Positions 47,098 through 59,945 of a DNA stretch of 64,000 nucleotides are shown in pieces. The stretch spans positions 3,784,169 through 3,848,168 of the forward strand of contig CM066913.1 in assembly GCA_033964015.1 (NCBI GenBank). Reading direction: 5' to 3'. How positions within the stretch are numbered: position 1 is the first letter of the stretch; each line of letters starts with the position of its first letter. A model generated the notes under the pieces. That model had not been told where the DNA came from, ran no database searches, and worked only from the letters and a program-made list of their open reading frames with translations. The position numbers were made by a program, and so were the translations under genes. This stretch comes from Scolanthus callimorphus. Lineage: Eukaryota; Cnidaria; Anthozoa; Actiniaria; Edwardsiidae.

Positions 47098-48344
47098 CTA
47101 TTAAAAAGCAAAGATTACTTAGTCGCCTTAAGTAAATCCATCCGTTACCAACACCAATACGATTAGCATTGTTTTAGTTAAGATGTGAAATACTGAGATA
47201 AAAGACTTTTTATTTGGGCACGGATACCATTCAAGTGCTTCCAATTGAATGTCTTTTGTACTATATTGGCTGTCTATCTTATATCCAAACATGATTGTTA
47301 TGTATTGGGCACAGTATCAAATCCGCCATACACTATTGTCCTTGTTGGATTATTGCTTAAAATGGCACTTGTGCTTAAAACTGAACGGTGACAGATTGGA
47401 GGATTGTTTCAAATTGATCTTTCATGAACGAAAGAAACTAGGTAGCTGTTCGAAATCAATTATCGTTAAAGATCTGAAGTTCACATTTATATTTAGACCA
47501 TTTAGGTATTGTAAAATGTAAATGGATGAAACAGCTAATCTAAAAAAGGAAATGTAGTCCATCGAAGTGACAATTTCCTATTAAGAAAATGATGCTATGT
47601 TAAATATGATCATTTTATTTCTCCTGTTTATTGTTTGCAACTTGGTTTGTAATCGCGGAATTCCAACCATAAGCAAACTCGAGTAACATCATATCTATTT
47701 TTGATAGCTAAAATTACACATAGAATACGCCGTGCACGTTTGACTCTGGAGATGATCGGCTCAAAATAAAATAAAAAATTAAGAAAGATCCCCCTCAATT
47801 ATGATTGGTTTTTGGCACTTTATTTACGGAGATCTTGCTGTAATGGAAGACTATTTCCCATTTACAGAAGCGACAATTACATTTTCGTTTGCGATAAGGA
47901 ATCTACATTTTAAATAGAATATTAGAAGGGAACAAATATATAACTGGCTTTATGTCGAAACAATTGGTACTGAGTATATAACATACATTCATCGTTGATG
48001 GCAGGGGATTAACTCTGGCTTATTTCGCTAGTCGAAATTATACTATAAAACTAAGATCCTTTGCCTATTTAGTCTAGACAAAATTAAAATAACTGACCGC
48101 TTGTACTATTTCAGAATACCGGTGTCTGTAAAAAAAAGTTAGTTACTCTCATACTGTAACTACACAAGGAAATGAAATAAATTAAGCCGAATTTATGTTA
48201 ATGAGGCAAAAGTAAAATTAGCCTGCGATCTTCGAAAGCCGAAGCTTCTTTGATAGCGCTCGTCGAGACTCACGCGAAGACGCGTCTGCCTGCTTAAGCC
48301 AAACATTCCATACTGATGACGTATGTTGACTTAGATCTGGTCAA
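47098..48344. other. Intergenic DNA upstream of the minus-strand GPCR
   Basis: No gene or clear element. It should contain the promoter and first untranslated exon of the GPCR at 45947-47011. The 90-codon ORF at 47249-47521 is unsupported. Confidence 0.45.
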
Positions 48345-50354
48345 AAGAATAGGCAATTTGCACTAACTGGGTCACGTGACCCAAATCCCGTACATTCTGA
48401 ATAAAATCTTGAAAATTTAACTCGATTCCATTTGCTCCGGGTTAGAGATTTTAAGGTGACTCATTCGAAATTCAAAATGCACCCAACTGTGTCTAGAGCG
48501 CAAATCTGCGTCGCCAAACTCAAGACTATAACTTTTGCGTCTTTTCCTCTATTGTTATCATTCTTTTTTCAAATCCTACTTTAATGATGTATAAATAAGT
48601 TCTTAATAACCGATCTTCTTGGAAACATTTTTAGAAGTCACAATCTAATTTTTTGTAAGGCCCTAATTTCATATTCAGGTCGTACTAGAAAAAAAAATTG
48701 CCGGTTTTTTTGGCTCAAATTCCAGAAATCGATTCCAGTTGAAGTAATCTCAAATCAAGCTAAGTTACAGAAAATTCGTCGGAACAGAAACGCGGTAATA
48801 AAAATGCTGCCAACTTTGGCCAAAGTAGAGGGCTGATTCCAGTGATTCTGCTTGGCTTGAATTGAATTTTAATAGTGCTCCGAAAACTCATTATTGTGGG
48901 CTCTTCTCTCGGCACTATGTTGTATAGTTATGTATTAAACTTTACCGAAGGTCCGATTGCAAATACCATGAACTACTAAAATGTTCGAACATTATTTACC
49001 GAGGAAAGAAATCGTGAAAGTGCAATGAATTTATTACAATAATGTCGCGTTAAAATCTGTTGTTATTAGGAATTATTTCTTGCTGAGATGTATATAGACA
49101 ATAACCTTGTGGCATTGGTAAAACTTAGTAACCAAGTTTGACCATTATATGTGCTTATTCGGTATAGAAGAAAATTGCAAAGTTACGACATTCACCCTTT
49201 AGTCTTGCACGCAGATTTGAAGCTCTCTTGTTTATGAATGATAATGAAATCTGACGCTTTTCCAGGGGGAGCTCATTAGGCCAAATCTAATCAATGGCAG
49301 TCACGCTCCGAAAATAACAATTGTCTGTTAAGTCCCTGTGGAACACAAACACTTGCTATGATAAAAGCTTTCTTTGTTCGCTGATTAGAGTAGGCCTACT
49401 TTGCTCCCCCTGGAGAAACGCCAGATTTCATTATCATTCATAAATAAGAGAGCTTCAAATCTGCGTGCAAGACTAGAGGATGAATGCCGTAACTTTGCAA
49501 TTTTCTTCTATACCGAATAAGCACATATAATGGTCAAACTTGGTTACTAAGTTTTACCAATGCCACAAGGTTCTCGTCTGTATACATCTTAGCAAGAAAT
49601 AATACGCAATAACGACACATTTTAACGCGACATTCTTGTAATAAATTCATTGCGCTTTCACAATTTCTTTCCTCGGTAGATAATGTTCGAATATTTTAGT
49701 AGTTCATGGTATTTGCAATCGGACCTTCGGTAAAGTTTTTAATACATTACTATACAACATAGTGCCGAGGGAAGAGCCCAAAATAATGAGTTTTCGGAGC
49801 ACTATTAAAATTCAATTCAAGCCAAGCAGAATCACTGGAATCAGCCCTCTACTTTGGCCAAAGCTGGCGGCATTTTTATTACCGCGTTTCTGTTCCGACG
49901 AATTTTCTGTAACTTAGCTTGATTTGAGATTACTTCAACTGGAATCGATTCCTGGAATTTGGGCCAAAAAAAACCGGCAATATTTTTTTTCTAGTACGAC
50001 CTGAATATGAAATTAGGGCCTCACAAAAATTTAGATTGTGACTTCTAAAAATATTTCCAAGAAGATCGGTTATTAAGACCTTATTTATACATCATTAAAG
50101 TAGGATTTGAAAAAAGAATTATAACAATAGAGAAAAAGACGCAAAAGTTATAGCCTTGAGTTTGGCGACGCAGATTTGCGCTCTAGACACAGTTGGGTGC
50201 ATTTCGAATTTCGAACGAGTCACCTTAAGCTGAAACTTGCGTTTCTGACTAATATCAATTAGTTCTTTGTATTTCTGGAATTGATTTTGACAAAACATCT
50301 TGTTAAGAGGCAGTGGGGGTCACGTGACCCAGTTAGTGCAAATTGCCTATTCTT
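48345..50354. repeat. Outer inverted repeat enclosing the large foldback
   Basis: agaataggcaatttgcacta and ctgggtcacgtgaccc at 48345-48392 recur inverted at 50309-50354. Sequence between these arms and the inner element is unrelated on the two sides, so this is a separate element into which the TTAA foldback inserted. Confidence 0.7.
48451..50228. mobile_element. 1.8-kb foldback element with arms of about 820 bp and TTAA ends
   Basis: The left arm (48451-49272) and right arm (49403-50228) are near-complete reverse complements, differing by scattered substitutions and small indels. They enclose a loop of about 130 bp. The outer edges read TTAAGGTGACTC and GAGTCACCTTAA. A shorter element with the same terminal 12 bp is at 53254-53764. 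No ORF of interest. A TTAA-targeting (piggyBac-like) origin is inferred. Confidence 0.85.
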
Positions 50355-50431
50355 CATTCTATTAGAATGCCTGACTTAAATGTGCTATAAAAGTCAAATA
50401 TCATTTTTTGGAAGCTCGCGTTGTGTGCTAT

Positions 50432-50637
50432 AAAGCCTGGTGCACACTTGTGAAAAATATCACGCGAACCAAATTTAGTGGTTTTAAAAAGGTTTATGTC
50501 AACAAAATCACATAAGACTGCTTTGGTGATGTAGCCTAATGATGATTCATCGAAAATTTTGATTCTTTCGATTATTTTTCCATGCTTTTCTCGTTGCAAC
50601 ATAACGTCGTTATGTCGCTAGTGTGCACCGCGCTTTA
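50432..50637. mobile_element. MITE with GCCTGGTGCACACT termini, copy 1
   Basis: aaagcctggtgcacactt at the left pairs with agtgtgcaccgcgcttt at the right. It is collinear with 63374-63589 along its length (atatcacgcgaaccaaattt, ataagactgctttggtgatg, cgtcgttatgtcgctagtgt). Confidence 0.75.
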
Positions 50638-50884
50638 AAACTAAATATAATTTAACTGGCCGCGAAAATCTTAAAAGACCGGATCCAGGAATAATTGGCT
50701 TGAGCGCGCAGACAACTCTCAGCGGGAGTCGTTTGACGAGCACTATGTGGTGTCAGCTTTCGCTGGCTAAAGTAAAAGTGGACGTTTTGAGAAACAAGGC
50801 CTATATCTTTGTAAATTCTCAACGAAATTAAGAAATCTGTTATAGCTAAGCGCTGTGCATTTTCAAATCGTCGCTTTGGGTTTA

Positions 50885-51296
50885 GGATTTTGGGTTTTTC
50901 TGTTCCGCCTGTCAAACCATCTAAGCCAATCAGATTCTTGCCCTGTTTCACCTAGTGCAGTCGCCTGGCTTTCTTTTACCATCTAAGCCAATCAGATTCT
51001 TGCCCTGTTTCACCTAGTGCAGTCGCCTGGCTTTCTTTTACCATCTAAGCCAATCAGATTCTTGCGCTGTTTCACCTAGTGCAGTCGCCTGGCTTTCTTT
51101 TACCATCTAAGCCAATCAGATCATTGCCCTGTTTCACCTAGTGCAGTCGCCTGGCTTTCTTTTACCATCTAAGCCAATCAGATTCTTGCCCTGTTTCACC
51201 TAGTGCAGTCGCCTGGCTTTCTTTTACGAAAAGCCATAAGGAACTGATTGCGCTAACAAGATGGTTTGACAGGCGGTACAGAAAACCCCAAATTAA
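50885..51296. mobile_element. TIR element with an internal 62-bp minisatellite
   Basis: ttttgggtttttctgttccg and cctgtcaaaccatct at the left pair with agatggtttgacaggcggta and cagaaaaccccaaa at the right. Between them a 62-bp unit (ccatctaagccaatcagatt ...) occurs five times, starting at 50917, 50979, 51041, 51103 and 51165, with very few differences. The array holds ccaat and aatcagat motifs. Confidence 0.85.
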
Positions 51297-52500
51297 AATA
51301 ATGTGTTTTGAAAATTCCCAGCGCGAGACAACGGTTTTGCATTCTATTGAAACTTTCTCATGATTATAGAAGACAACATGATGGCATTTGCTTGGGCCAA
51401 TTTGTTTTGAGAATAGATTATATAACTAAACTTATAGATTGTTTTGGCCCGAGCAAATCTCGATAATCTTCCACACATATAGGTTACGACAGAAATAGAA
51501 ATTTCATTCTGTGAAATTTCATTTTGTTAGTGAATTTAGAAGAAACGCTTTTTATCTTGAACACAGCAGATGTTCGAAAAAACCCTCCTCAAGTAAGAAC
51601 CTAGAATTTAAGAAACTGTTAGGCTAAAATTTCCCTGTTATACACCCTTTATATAAGAACCTGTTTTGCCTAAAATGGTGAGCTTTGGAATTTGAATTTC
51701 TCCGCCTTCCATGAGTGTTCTATGGCGGGACGAACCAAAGTAACTGATTATATAATAGTTCTTCCAAAATAGTCCTTCCAAAACAAAACAAAATCAAGCC
51801 AAAAGGTTCTACACTTTTGAGTAACTGGAATTTTGGCCATTATTTGTCAAAATTACTCGACATCCTGAAACAATCTCTCTTAAAATGCTATTTTACCTGA
51901 TAAAAGAGGCTTGGGATTATAAATTCGGAGACGTTTTTAAGCAGAACGGAAAAAACGAGGTCGTCATCTGCAACCGCCAATGATTCGTGTGTCACTAAAT
52001 AGCTAACGCTCATGACTCTAATTTGGACTCTAATCACCGCAGGGGAAGTGGAATCTGCATGGGAGGAAGTCTGACTGGTTAGGGACTAATCAATAGGAAG
52101 GGCGTGGAAAAAACTCTTTTCATTTCCGTTCAGTTCATGGTAAGAGCGTGTAGAATGTCTTAAACGACTTTGAAAACGTTTAAGTGTATTGTTTCAGCAC
52201 TTGAAAACCTCTTTAAATGTTCTAATGTACTCCATAAAAGAGAACAGCACGCGAATAGAAACATCACTCTTGCTAATATCAAAGAAATGACACTTTGTTT
52301 CCGACAAGAGGAGTTTCTCTTTGTAGACTGTCGCACATAGTTCAAATTGTGTCATTATAGCAGCTTTTGCGAGAGAAAGCACTTCGCATTGTACTTATTC
52401 TGCTAGTTGATAGTGTTGCACCTTTATGGTAGTTTAGACACCTCTTACAAATTTTAGGCAAACGTTAGTTAATTTCCGACAACCGGGAATCGTTAGGGCT
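51297..52500. other. Intergenic DNA, no supported gene
   Basis: AT-rich, with short ORFs only (for example 52160-52382 minus). No inverted-repeat element recognised. Confidence 0.45.
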
Positions 52501-52893
52501 TTAAGGCACCATCCACACTACGCCGGCTAAATATGAAAACGGCTAATTTGTCTCGAAAACGGAGCAAAAGTTTTCCGTCCACACTACGCCGGCTAAATTT
52601 GAAAACGCACAAAAAAGTCAGCTTAGCGCATGCGCCAAAAGAAAAACGAGAGCCCACGGTCATAAATTCCTCACAGCCGTGTGACATGATGTCATCGTTT
52701 TCGAAAAGCTCCGTTTTCGCCGTCCACACTAAAACGCGTAGCCGGCGTTTTCACATTTATCCACTTTCGGCAGCGTTTTCGAAAAGATCCGGTTTCGGTG
52801 GAAATTTAGCCGGCGTAGTGTGGACGGAAGGCACAACCGTATAAATATTAAGCCGTTTTCAAATTTAGCCGGCGTAGTGTGGACGGTGCCTAA
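52501..52893. mobile_element. MITE with repeated CCACACTACGCCGGCTAAAT blocks
   Basis: taaggcaccatccacactac at the left pairs with gtagtgtggacggtgcctaa at the right. The block cgtccacactacgccggct also recurs inside at about 52576 and, inverted, at 52807. The 103-codon ORF across it is an artefact of this GC-richer repeat. Confidence 0.8.
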
Positions 52894-53253
52894 GACTTTT
52901 CATGCCGATCGCGTTAAATTACCTCGACTTGATATTGATACAACTAATCTAACTTGTTTTGCAGTGTGAGATTTATTTTATAACGGACAGATATAAATCA
53001 TTTGCAATATTTTGCTGTTGTCCGGTAATGGACCGTCCAACGAAATAAATCCAGTGGCTGTCGAGGTCCAAGTTCTGGAAATAAGTTATTGACGAGTTAA
53101 AAATTCAGAGTCGTAGGATAAATTCGTGCTCGCTTCGGCATGTCAATCGCAAACGTTTCCAGACCATATTGACAATAATTTCATGTTTTATCCGACTTAT
53201 TTGGTGATTACTTAAATTGTACGGGCATGTTTTTTAACCACGGTTTTCAGCTC

Positions 53254-53764
53254 TTAAGGTGACTCCCACAAAATGAAACGCTATTTCAGACATGAAATGA
53301 AATTTTGAACTTTAAATCCAGAAGGAATAGTGGATTGCTGAGTTCGTAAATCGTATACATCGAGTTTATATTGACAGTCTAATAAGAGCGCATTGATATT
53401 ACTTCACATTCATGGTCATTTTTTGGCTCTACCTTGTACTGCAATTTTCGCTCGTACAATATTTTCTTGAAACTTGAATGACAAAAAAACGAAGGTCATA
53501 TGACCCCAAATCCGAAATTTCAGAAAAAACGCCTGAAGATTTTTCGCAGAGGAGGGACTTTTGTAAAAAAAATACCACTGTTACAATATCGGCTCGCATA
53601 AGCAAATGCGGCTCTTAAAAATAGAATTAAACAAATAGCTAAAAGCACAAATAGTCGAGGTTTAACATATCCAGAGCTCAAAAATATCTGACCATTTTTG
53701 ACGCGACGCGAGCGAGTGAAAAAGTGTCTGAAATACGCGTTTCATTTTGTGGGAGTCACCTTAA
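53254..53764. mobile_element. TTAA-ended MITE sharing termini with 48451-50228
   Basis: ttaaggtgactcccacaaaa and tgaaacgctatttcagaca at the left pair with tgtctgaaatacgcgtttca and ttttgtgggagtcaccttaa at the right. The first 12 bp equal those of the large foldback; the interiors differ. Confidence 0.8.
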
Positions 53765-56700
53765 GCAGAGCCTGCGTCAAGTGTTGTTAGTCAAAATTAT
53801 TTTTCAGTTGCCTCTTTTTTTTTTTCAGATCAGCCTCGCCATGAGTTTCTAATGAAAAAATGCTTCCCCGAGTTTTGCCTCGCAATTTACCTAGCGTTCA
53901 TTAAGGTAGTATTTTTTTTCCACTGTTATTTACAGTGCTACACGACAACACGACACTGCCTCTTTCTTTCTTGGCGCGCGCACTTAATTGGCTTTCCAAG
54001 GTCTGTGAGGCCCGATTGTTTTTGTTTTGCTAAATTTCTCTAAAACAATAATTTTTGCGTAGGTATTTGAGGTGGCCCATGGCTAATTCATCAATTTATT
54101 TATTTATTTATTTAGAGGATTTCATCTGTACACATATAAAAAAGTTACAATAAAACATATAAGATACTAAAATTGACATTGACAGATGAGGGGCAAACTA
54201 ACGGACGCGAAGTCCCAACAAAAGTAAGTCCCATTAATTACAAATACAAACACGATCCAAACAATAACATACTTCTAATACTACAAAGGTTACGAATGAT
54301 AATAAAAAGAAGAGAAAAAACAGTTCCAGCGCCACTCACGCGCAGCAATTTGTGTTATTGAGCGATCTACTCGCCTTATTTGCTTAGAAGATGGCAGAAT
54401 GTCAGATATCTTTTATGCGAACGTGATAAAGCACTCTTCGCACAAACAAAATACTTACTGTGATATAATATGTTCAGAAAGTTGCAGCAATTTCATTTTA
54501 AACGCAGCTGCCAAGAGAAAATGATTTTCTCTTGCAGCTTCTTAAAGGTGTCAAAATAGAACAGAACCCTCCCATTCGAAAACGGCACGGCAGTATTTTA
54601 CTTTTTTGTTACAAATGCAATTGTTGATGCCTCAACCAACTCCTAAGCTTAGATTTTGTTTTACGTATTTTGGGGGCGATTTATGCAAATTTATACTATA
54701 AAAGAACATTTAAGCTTGGATTTTGATATGCTACCAACAGTATAAACTAGAATGATATACCATTGCATTGATAAAATGCTGTCGTTTTAGAATTTCACGG
54801 CTCCATTTCATTCTGTCACCTTTAGGAAAAATACATACCAAATTGAATCAGGAACAGCCTTTCCAATTTATTTCATGACAAATATGATGTGCATAGAACC
54901 CTTTATCATTTGCATGTTGCATGTATCTGAATGTTGCAGCTTTCTAGGCAAATAGGGTGATTTACTTTTCGGGTGTGATTTCCCGTGAATTAGTCATGGG
55001 CCACTTTAAACTTAGTAAGAGTTCGTGGCCTAGGAGCCTTTTTTTGTTTTCTACGACTACACGATCGAGCTACACAAATCTGATTAAAATAGCCTTGCAA
55101 AACGAACTGACTCTTTTCAACGCATAAATCGGGTCGGGAGAGGTTTCCTGACGCAAACCACTTGTTTCTGCTTTTCTGAAAACCCATAAACAGAACTATA
55201 CAACTATACCCGCCAGTACTTGATCTATTGTGGTGATATGTTGGGCATACCTTGATAGATAGGTTATCTAAAGTGGTCGTTATCGTTACTTTAGTAAGTG
55301 CTCTCTGACAAAATTTATGACATTAGATTGAAAAAGGCGTGTCCTTGTTTTACTTAAACTAAGGTCAGGGGCATTTGAAGCTACTGACAGATCTGGCGTT
55401 GTATTCATTGAAAAAGGGCAGTTTATGGACGGCTCTATATACTTTTTACCACGTTTTCAATTCTGACCCGCCTCCCACACAGTATAAAGCTGGTAGCGAG
55501 CGACAGTTTTTGCCAGCGAAATAAGTATCGTCAAACAAAAGGAAGAAAGATATGCCAGTGATTAGAAGCATCGCCTCTGGAATTTTTTGCTTTTTCCGCA
55601 GAGAAAATAGATTTGGTGCTCTTTCTTAACCCTAAATTAGAGACAATCGAGGTAGATGCACTGTATAGAGATTAAATATCACAGAACCTTTTGTGCAAAT
55701 TGTGGTCCTTTAACCACAAACTGAACATTTAAATCACATCGGCAGCATTAACGTGTTTGCCAACAAATATTGACCCATCGAAAACACCTGTCAGGCAACT
55801 GACCGATCCCCCTGATTTTAGCAGTTGGACAATGCTTAGTTTTTCTTTTCAAATCTATTATGCTATAGTTAGAAAATACCTCAAAACTAAGATTTTCTGA
55901 ACGTTTGGGAGTAATACGAGAATTTGAAGCGAACTTATAAGGCCTCTAAAGTTGCATATTTTTATAGCGTTTGTATGGAGGTCGGAGTCCGAGCCTCATA
56001 CAACGTCTCCAAAAAGGGGAACTTTAGCGACCTATAACTTTGCTTCTAATTATTGCAATACTCCAAAATCATCATGATTTCTTAGTTTTGGGGTATTCTA
56101 GCTAGAGCATAGAAAACTTGGCGGGAACACTATCATAGTTAAATAAATAATATTTGCAGTATTCTGTTGACAAGTTTCTTGTATTTTTGTTTTTTTGTTG
56201 CGAAGTCAGTAAATATAGGCATATATCCTACAACCATCATAAATCTGGTTTTGAGTTATCCTTATTTCAGTTTGTCTGCGTCGTAACCAAAGAAGGCTAT
56301 GTTGTTATACTGCACTAACTATTATAACGAGATGAGTGAGGGTGAACTGGCCTTATTAGGTTTTACACATACGAGAGAGTTCTGGTAAAGGCATTGTTCA
56401 TCATCTGTCTTCTGTTATTAAGAGGCTGTATTAAATGCTATTTTCAATTTTACCCAGCCCTAATTCCGGTCAGTGTGCGCTAAATCCGGCCACATGTTAT
56501 TTCGTGGGGTTTGGCATAGACAAAAACAAATTTCCAGTGACAGCATTTTGATATCTGTATGGGTAATAATACTCTAAAATGCATTTAGATTCCTGACATT
56601 TTCATTAGTTTCTGGCGTCAAAATATGAGTTATATTTACTTTGCAAGAAAATGAGTAATGAAACTGGGAAATGAATTTGCGAAGCGTAAAATTGCTAAAC

Positions 56701-58633
56701 GGAAGACAAAACTAACTCGATATGGTCTTACAGAATTGTAAATTATGAATCTAAAAAGAAAGCATGGAATGTCTTTCTCACACAACGAGGAGAATTATAC
56801 TTTTTACATTCTTTCTCTTTAGATTCGCCTAGACTAAATTGAAATTTCCACGAAACAATATGGCATAGTTCCTAGTTTTTCTTCACTTTTGCTTCACAAA
56901 TGAGTCTTGGATAGTCATCCAAAATATTAAAAACGCATTTTTTCTCGCGCAAATAGGTTTCATGCGCGGGTGTAAAAGACTGAAATTAATCCATTTGTTT
57001 TAAACAGCTATATTTATTCTTTTAACTGCTGAAATAAGGTTAGAATTTCTTCATCTAAAATGGAGTCAATGGGCGAAGAGCCCACTTTTTTGTCACTCTG
57101 AGATGTTGACGTTTTATTAGTTAAGGTTTTTTTTACCTTCAGTTTGTGTTTTCCGCTGAATAAACCATGGGCCAATGGATCTGACTAGCGTAGGGACATA
57201 GCATTCCTTGAAAAAAACTATTTTTCTTTTATCGAACGAACGCCCGAAAATGACACTGCATTTGGATGGAAGAGTGATCCTTTTTCTCATTTGTTGTCTA
57301 AATAACTTTGCGGGCTGGCTATTGAAGCATCTCAACGCCCCTTCATGTGATATTTATATATTTTTGATAATTTTAAACATAATTTGCCAAAAGGTAATTA
57401 ACTCGTCAAGATAATTACCTTGAAAGTAACTGAAATTGTTAGGGAAGTCGTGAGTGAAAAGACGTGATAATTGTTCAAACTATCTTTTTGAGTTTTATGT
57501 GTGTATACACTCTTTGATCGTCTATGGTAGCAAAGTTTCATTCATTTTTTTATTATAAACCGGATATATATCCTAAGGCGGTTAATACAATGGTTAACCT
57601 GCATAATTTTGCTATATCAACCGATAAATAATTTATCCGAATTTATTTTCTTTTTCCTAAGATACTCGGGCTTGAAGTACAAACTTAAGATTCACAATAC
57701 ATACCACACTTAAGCAGTCGAATGACATCCCAATAATTCTGTCACCTGCATTGCTACAGTTTTACCATATTTTTGTAAAAGGAATCTCTCTCTGTAATTT
57801 CTAGGTTTTACTGTCTCCGGTTTCTCGTAAATAACTGTATAGAAACAAATGCAATAAGAGCCCCCCGCAGCTTACCCCCCGAAAATCGTACTTTTCTTCA
57901 TTCCCGCTTTAAGAACACTTGGCAGCCAGAACCCCTCTCTAACTTTCGCTAATTAATATTGGTTTCAATTAACGCGCATCAATTAGTGAGATATTTTGCA
58001 TGTGATATATTTGCTAGGGACCTGGAGATGGTAAAGATTGTTCCATTCAAAACATTTATACAACTGTCGCCTCCTTCTGGCTAAGTTATTGAAAACATGC
58101 TTGAGTAATGGTTTAGTGCTCGAGAAATGATTACATAATTCAGACGAGTTGACAGCTCATCTAGTTTCGTCATGCGATGTTGTTACAAGCAATTCTGTGT
58201 GCCCAGAAAAAAAAATGACAGATGCACTCAATGAGCTGTTTTCATATAACTAAACTCCCAGTCAAGAAAAACCATGGATCCTTTTTAGGATCCATGAGAA
58301 AAACCATCGCGCAAACCCTGGTTCTAAAACGAGGAATAACTTTAGCTAGGAAGACCAGTAAAACAAACAATGGCCCACTGCGCAAAAATATGTGAGTTGC
58401 TAAAACAAAATGATATAAAATTAACACTGTATGCAATTGCTACGCGACCTCAAAATTCGATGTTGCGATGGGCGATTTTTAGCTGTCAATCAAACCAAAA
58501 TGCTGGATTCGGCTGCTTCAGTGGGTCGATATTGATTGCATCCTTTGGCTTCCTTGCCTAGAATTTTAACTTTCTGTTCAAGAAAATTCACTTTACAATT
58601 TTCTTGCGTAAAATCGCAACTGCAGCGAATTTT
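53765..58633. other. Intergenic DNA, no supported gene
   Basis: Contents are an (ATTT)n microsatellite at 54094-54114, an imperfect foldback at about 55864-56106, a ggatcctttttaggatcc hairpin at about 58276, and AT-rich sequence. ORFs of 60-72 codons occur on both strands without recognisable domains. Confidence 0.5.
55864..56106. repeat. Imperfect foldback element
   Basis: tatagttagaaaatacctca and aaactaagatttt at the left correspond in inverse to ttcttagttttggggtattc at the right; cctctaaagtt and aactttagcgacc add inner pairing. Confidence 0.55.
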
Positions 58634-59022
58634 GAGTCCTAAAGTGATGACGTCCCAAAAAACAAATTTTCGATTTAGCAATATTGGTCCCTTGATTTCG
58701 AAAGGGCATATCGAATGAAAGCTACACCAAAAATGAGGCAAATCGGTTGCAATGCGACCGAGATGGCCCGCTGAATACATAATTTTCTTTAACAAATCAC
58801 TGTATTTTGGACTCAGTTTTAAACGATTTGGAACTGAACCAAAAATACAGTGATTTGTTAAAGAAAATTATGTATTCAGCGGGCCATATCTCGGTCGCGT
58901 TTCAACCGATTCACCTTATTTATTGCATGCAACGTTCTCTTTAGTTGGTCTTTCATTATTCGTGGAGAGAAAAATCTGACATTCGAAATTTTTCACATTT
59001 ATGACGTCACACTTTAGGACTC
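58634..59022. mobile_element. MITE with GAGTCCTAAAGTG termini (intact copy)
   Basis: gagtcctaaagtgatgacgt at the left pairs with acgtcacactttaggactc at the right. A central foldback surrounds ggactcagttttaaacgatt, with arms containing acaaatcactgtatttt. It is the intact relative of the rearranged copy at 21641-22053. Confidence 0.8.
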
Positions 59023-59632
59023 ACGGTGGTAAGACCAGTGACTCTGCACATGGATCCTAAAAATCTTTTTAGAATCCATGCTCTACATTTGACTCTACAT
59101 AAACAAAATCGCTAGCCTTTTATATAATTTGAGCCTCAAAACCCTACCCCTTTCGCGCGGAGCATTCCCGCATAGTCGACATGAGGGGGTACCCACCCCC
59201 CGAGCTCATAGAGCGGGTTTCGGTGGTAATCTCTTTGTTTGTACTCCTATCAATTTTTTTTGCATAATTGGAGTAATCATTTAGTGATTGGATGTGAAAG
59301 ACCGTTGATCTTTTTTATTAGCACTTTCATGCTATTTTTTCTTTTGCTTGCTTCTATTTCCGGAAAATCTACTCCAATATTAAATTAGAGCTTTTCCCTA
59401 TCAGACTCCCGCCCCAAAAATATGGGAGTCCCCCCGGGGGGTCCTAGTGTTACATTAATTCTATATATTACAGTTATTACGTTGTTGATTTTTATTGTTA
59501 AAATCACCCACTTCTCATCGAGAACGCACGCATGCAGATATATACACCTATTTTTAAAAAGGTTGTTTGGGATTTCGGTCTTTGGTAGCCATGCGCTATT
59601 GTTTGATGTGCACTATGCTTCAACGACCGCTA
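59023..59632. other. Intergenic DNA
   Basis: Contains a short inverted repeat at about 59404-59442 (gactcccgccccaaaaat and atatgggagtcc) that supplies the ATG of a spurious 149-codon ORF. No gene seen. Confidence 0.45.
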
Positions 59633-59945
59633 GACGCTTTTCCAAAATGGCCACCGAAAATTCAAATCGATTTTTGTTAAAAATGAACACCAGCACTAGA
59701 AAACACATCATCACTTTAGTAAAACGACAAAATTTCGCTGCATTATATCCAATATCTTCCGAGAAAACGAACGTTGAAAATTTACAAATCTCTGTAAAAT
59801 TTTCAATTTTCAGACTCTGCTTTCTCAGCCGACATGACATTTGGCATAGCGAAAAATTAAAGTATTTTTAATGTGAGGATACTCTTTCTAGTGCCAGTAT
59901 TTGATTTTCAGTCAGAATTTGCGGCAGCCATTTTGGAAAAGTGTC
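59633..59945. mobile_element. MITE with GACGCTTTTCCAAAATGGC termini
   Basis: gacgcttttccaaaatggcc at the left pairs with gcagccattttggaaaagtg at the right. Inner pairing includes caccagcactagaaa and ctttctagtgccagta. Any ORF crossing it is therefore repeat-derived. Confidence 0.7.

Noticed and set aside
52533..52844. 103-codon plus-strand ORF
   Set aside because: It is contained in the MITE 52501-52893 and repeats the same terminal block.
59422..59871. 149-codon plus-strand ORF starting with an ATG
   Set aside because: The start lies in a small inverted repeat and over half of the ORF overlaps the MITE at 59633-59945; composition is repeat-like.
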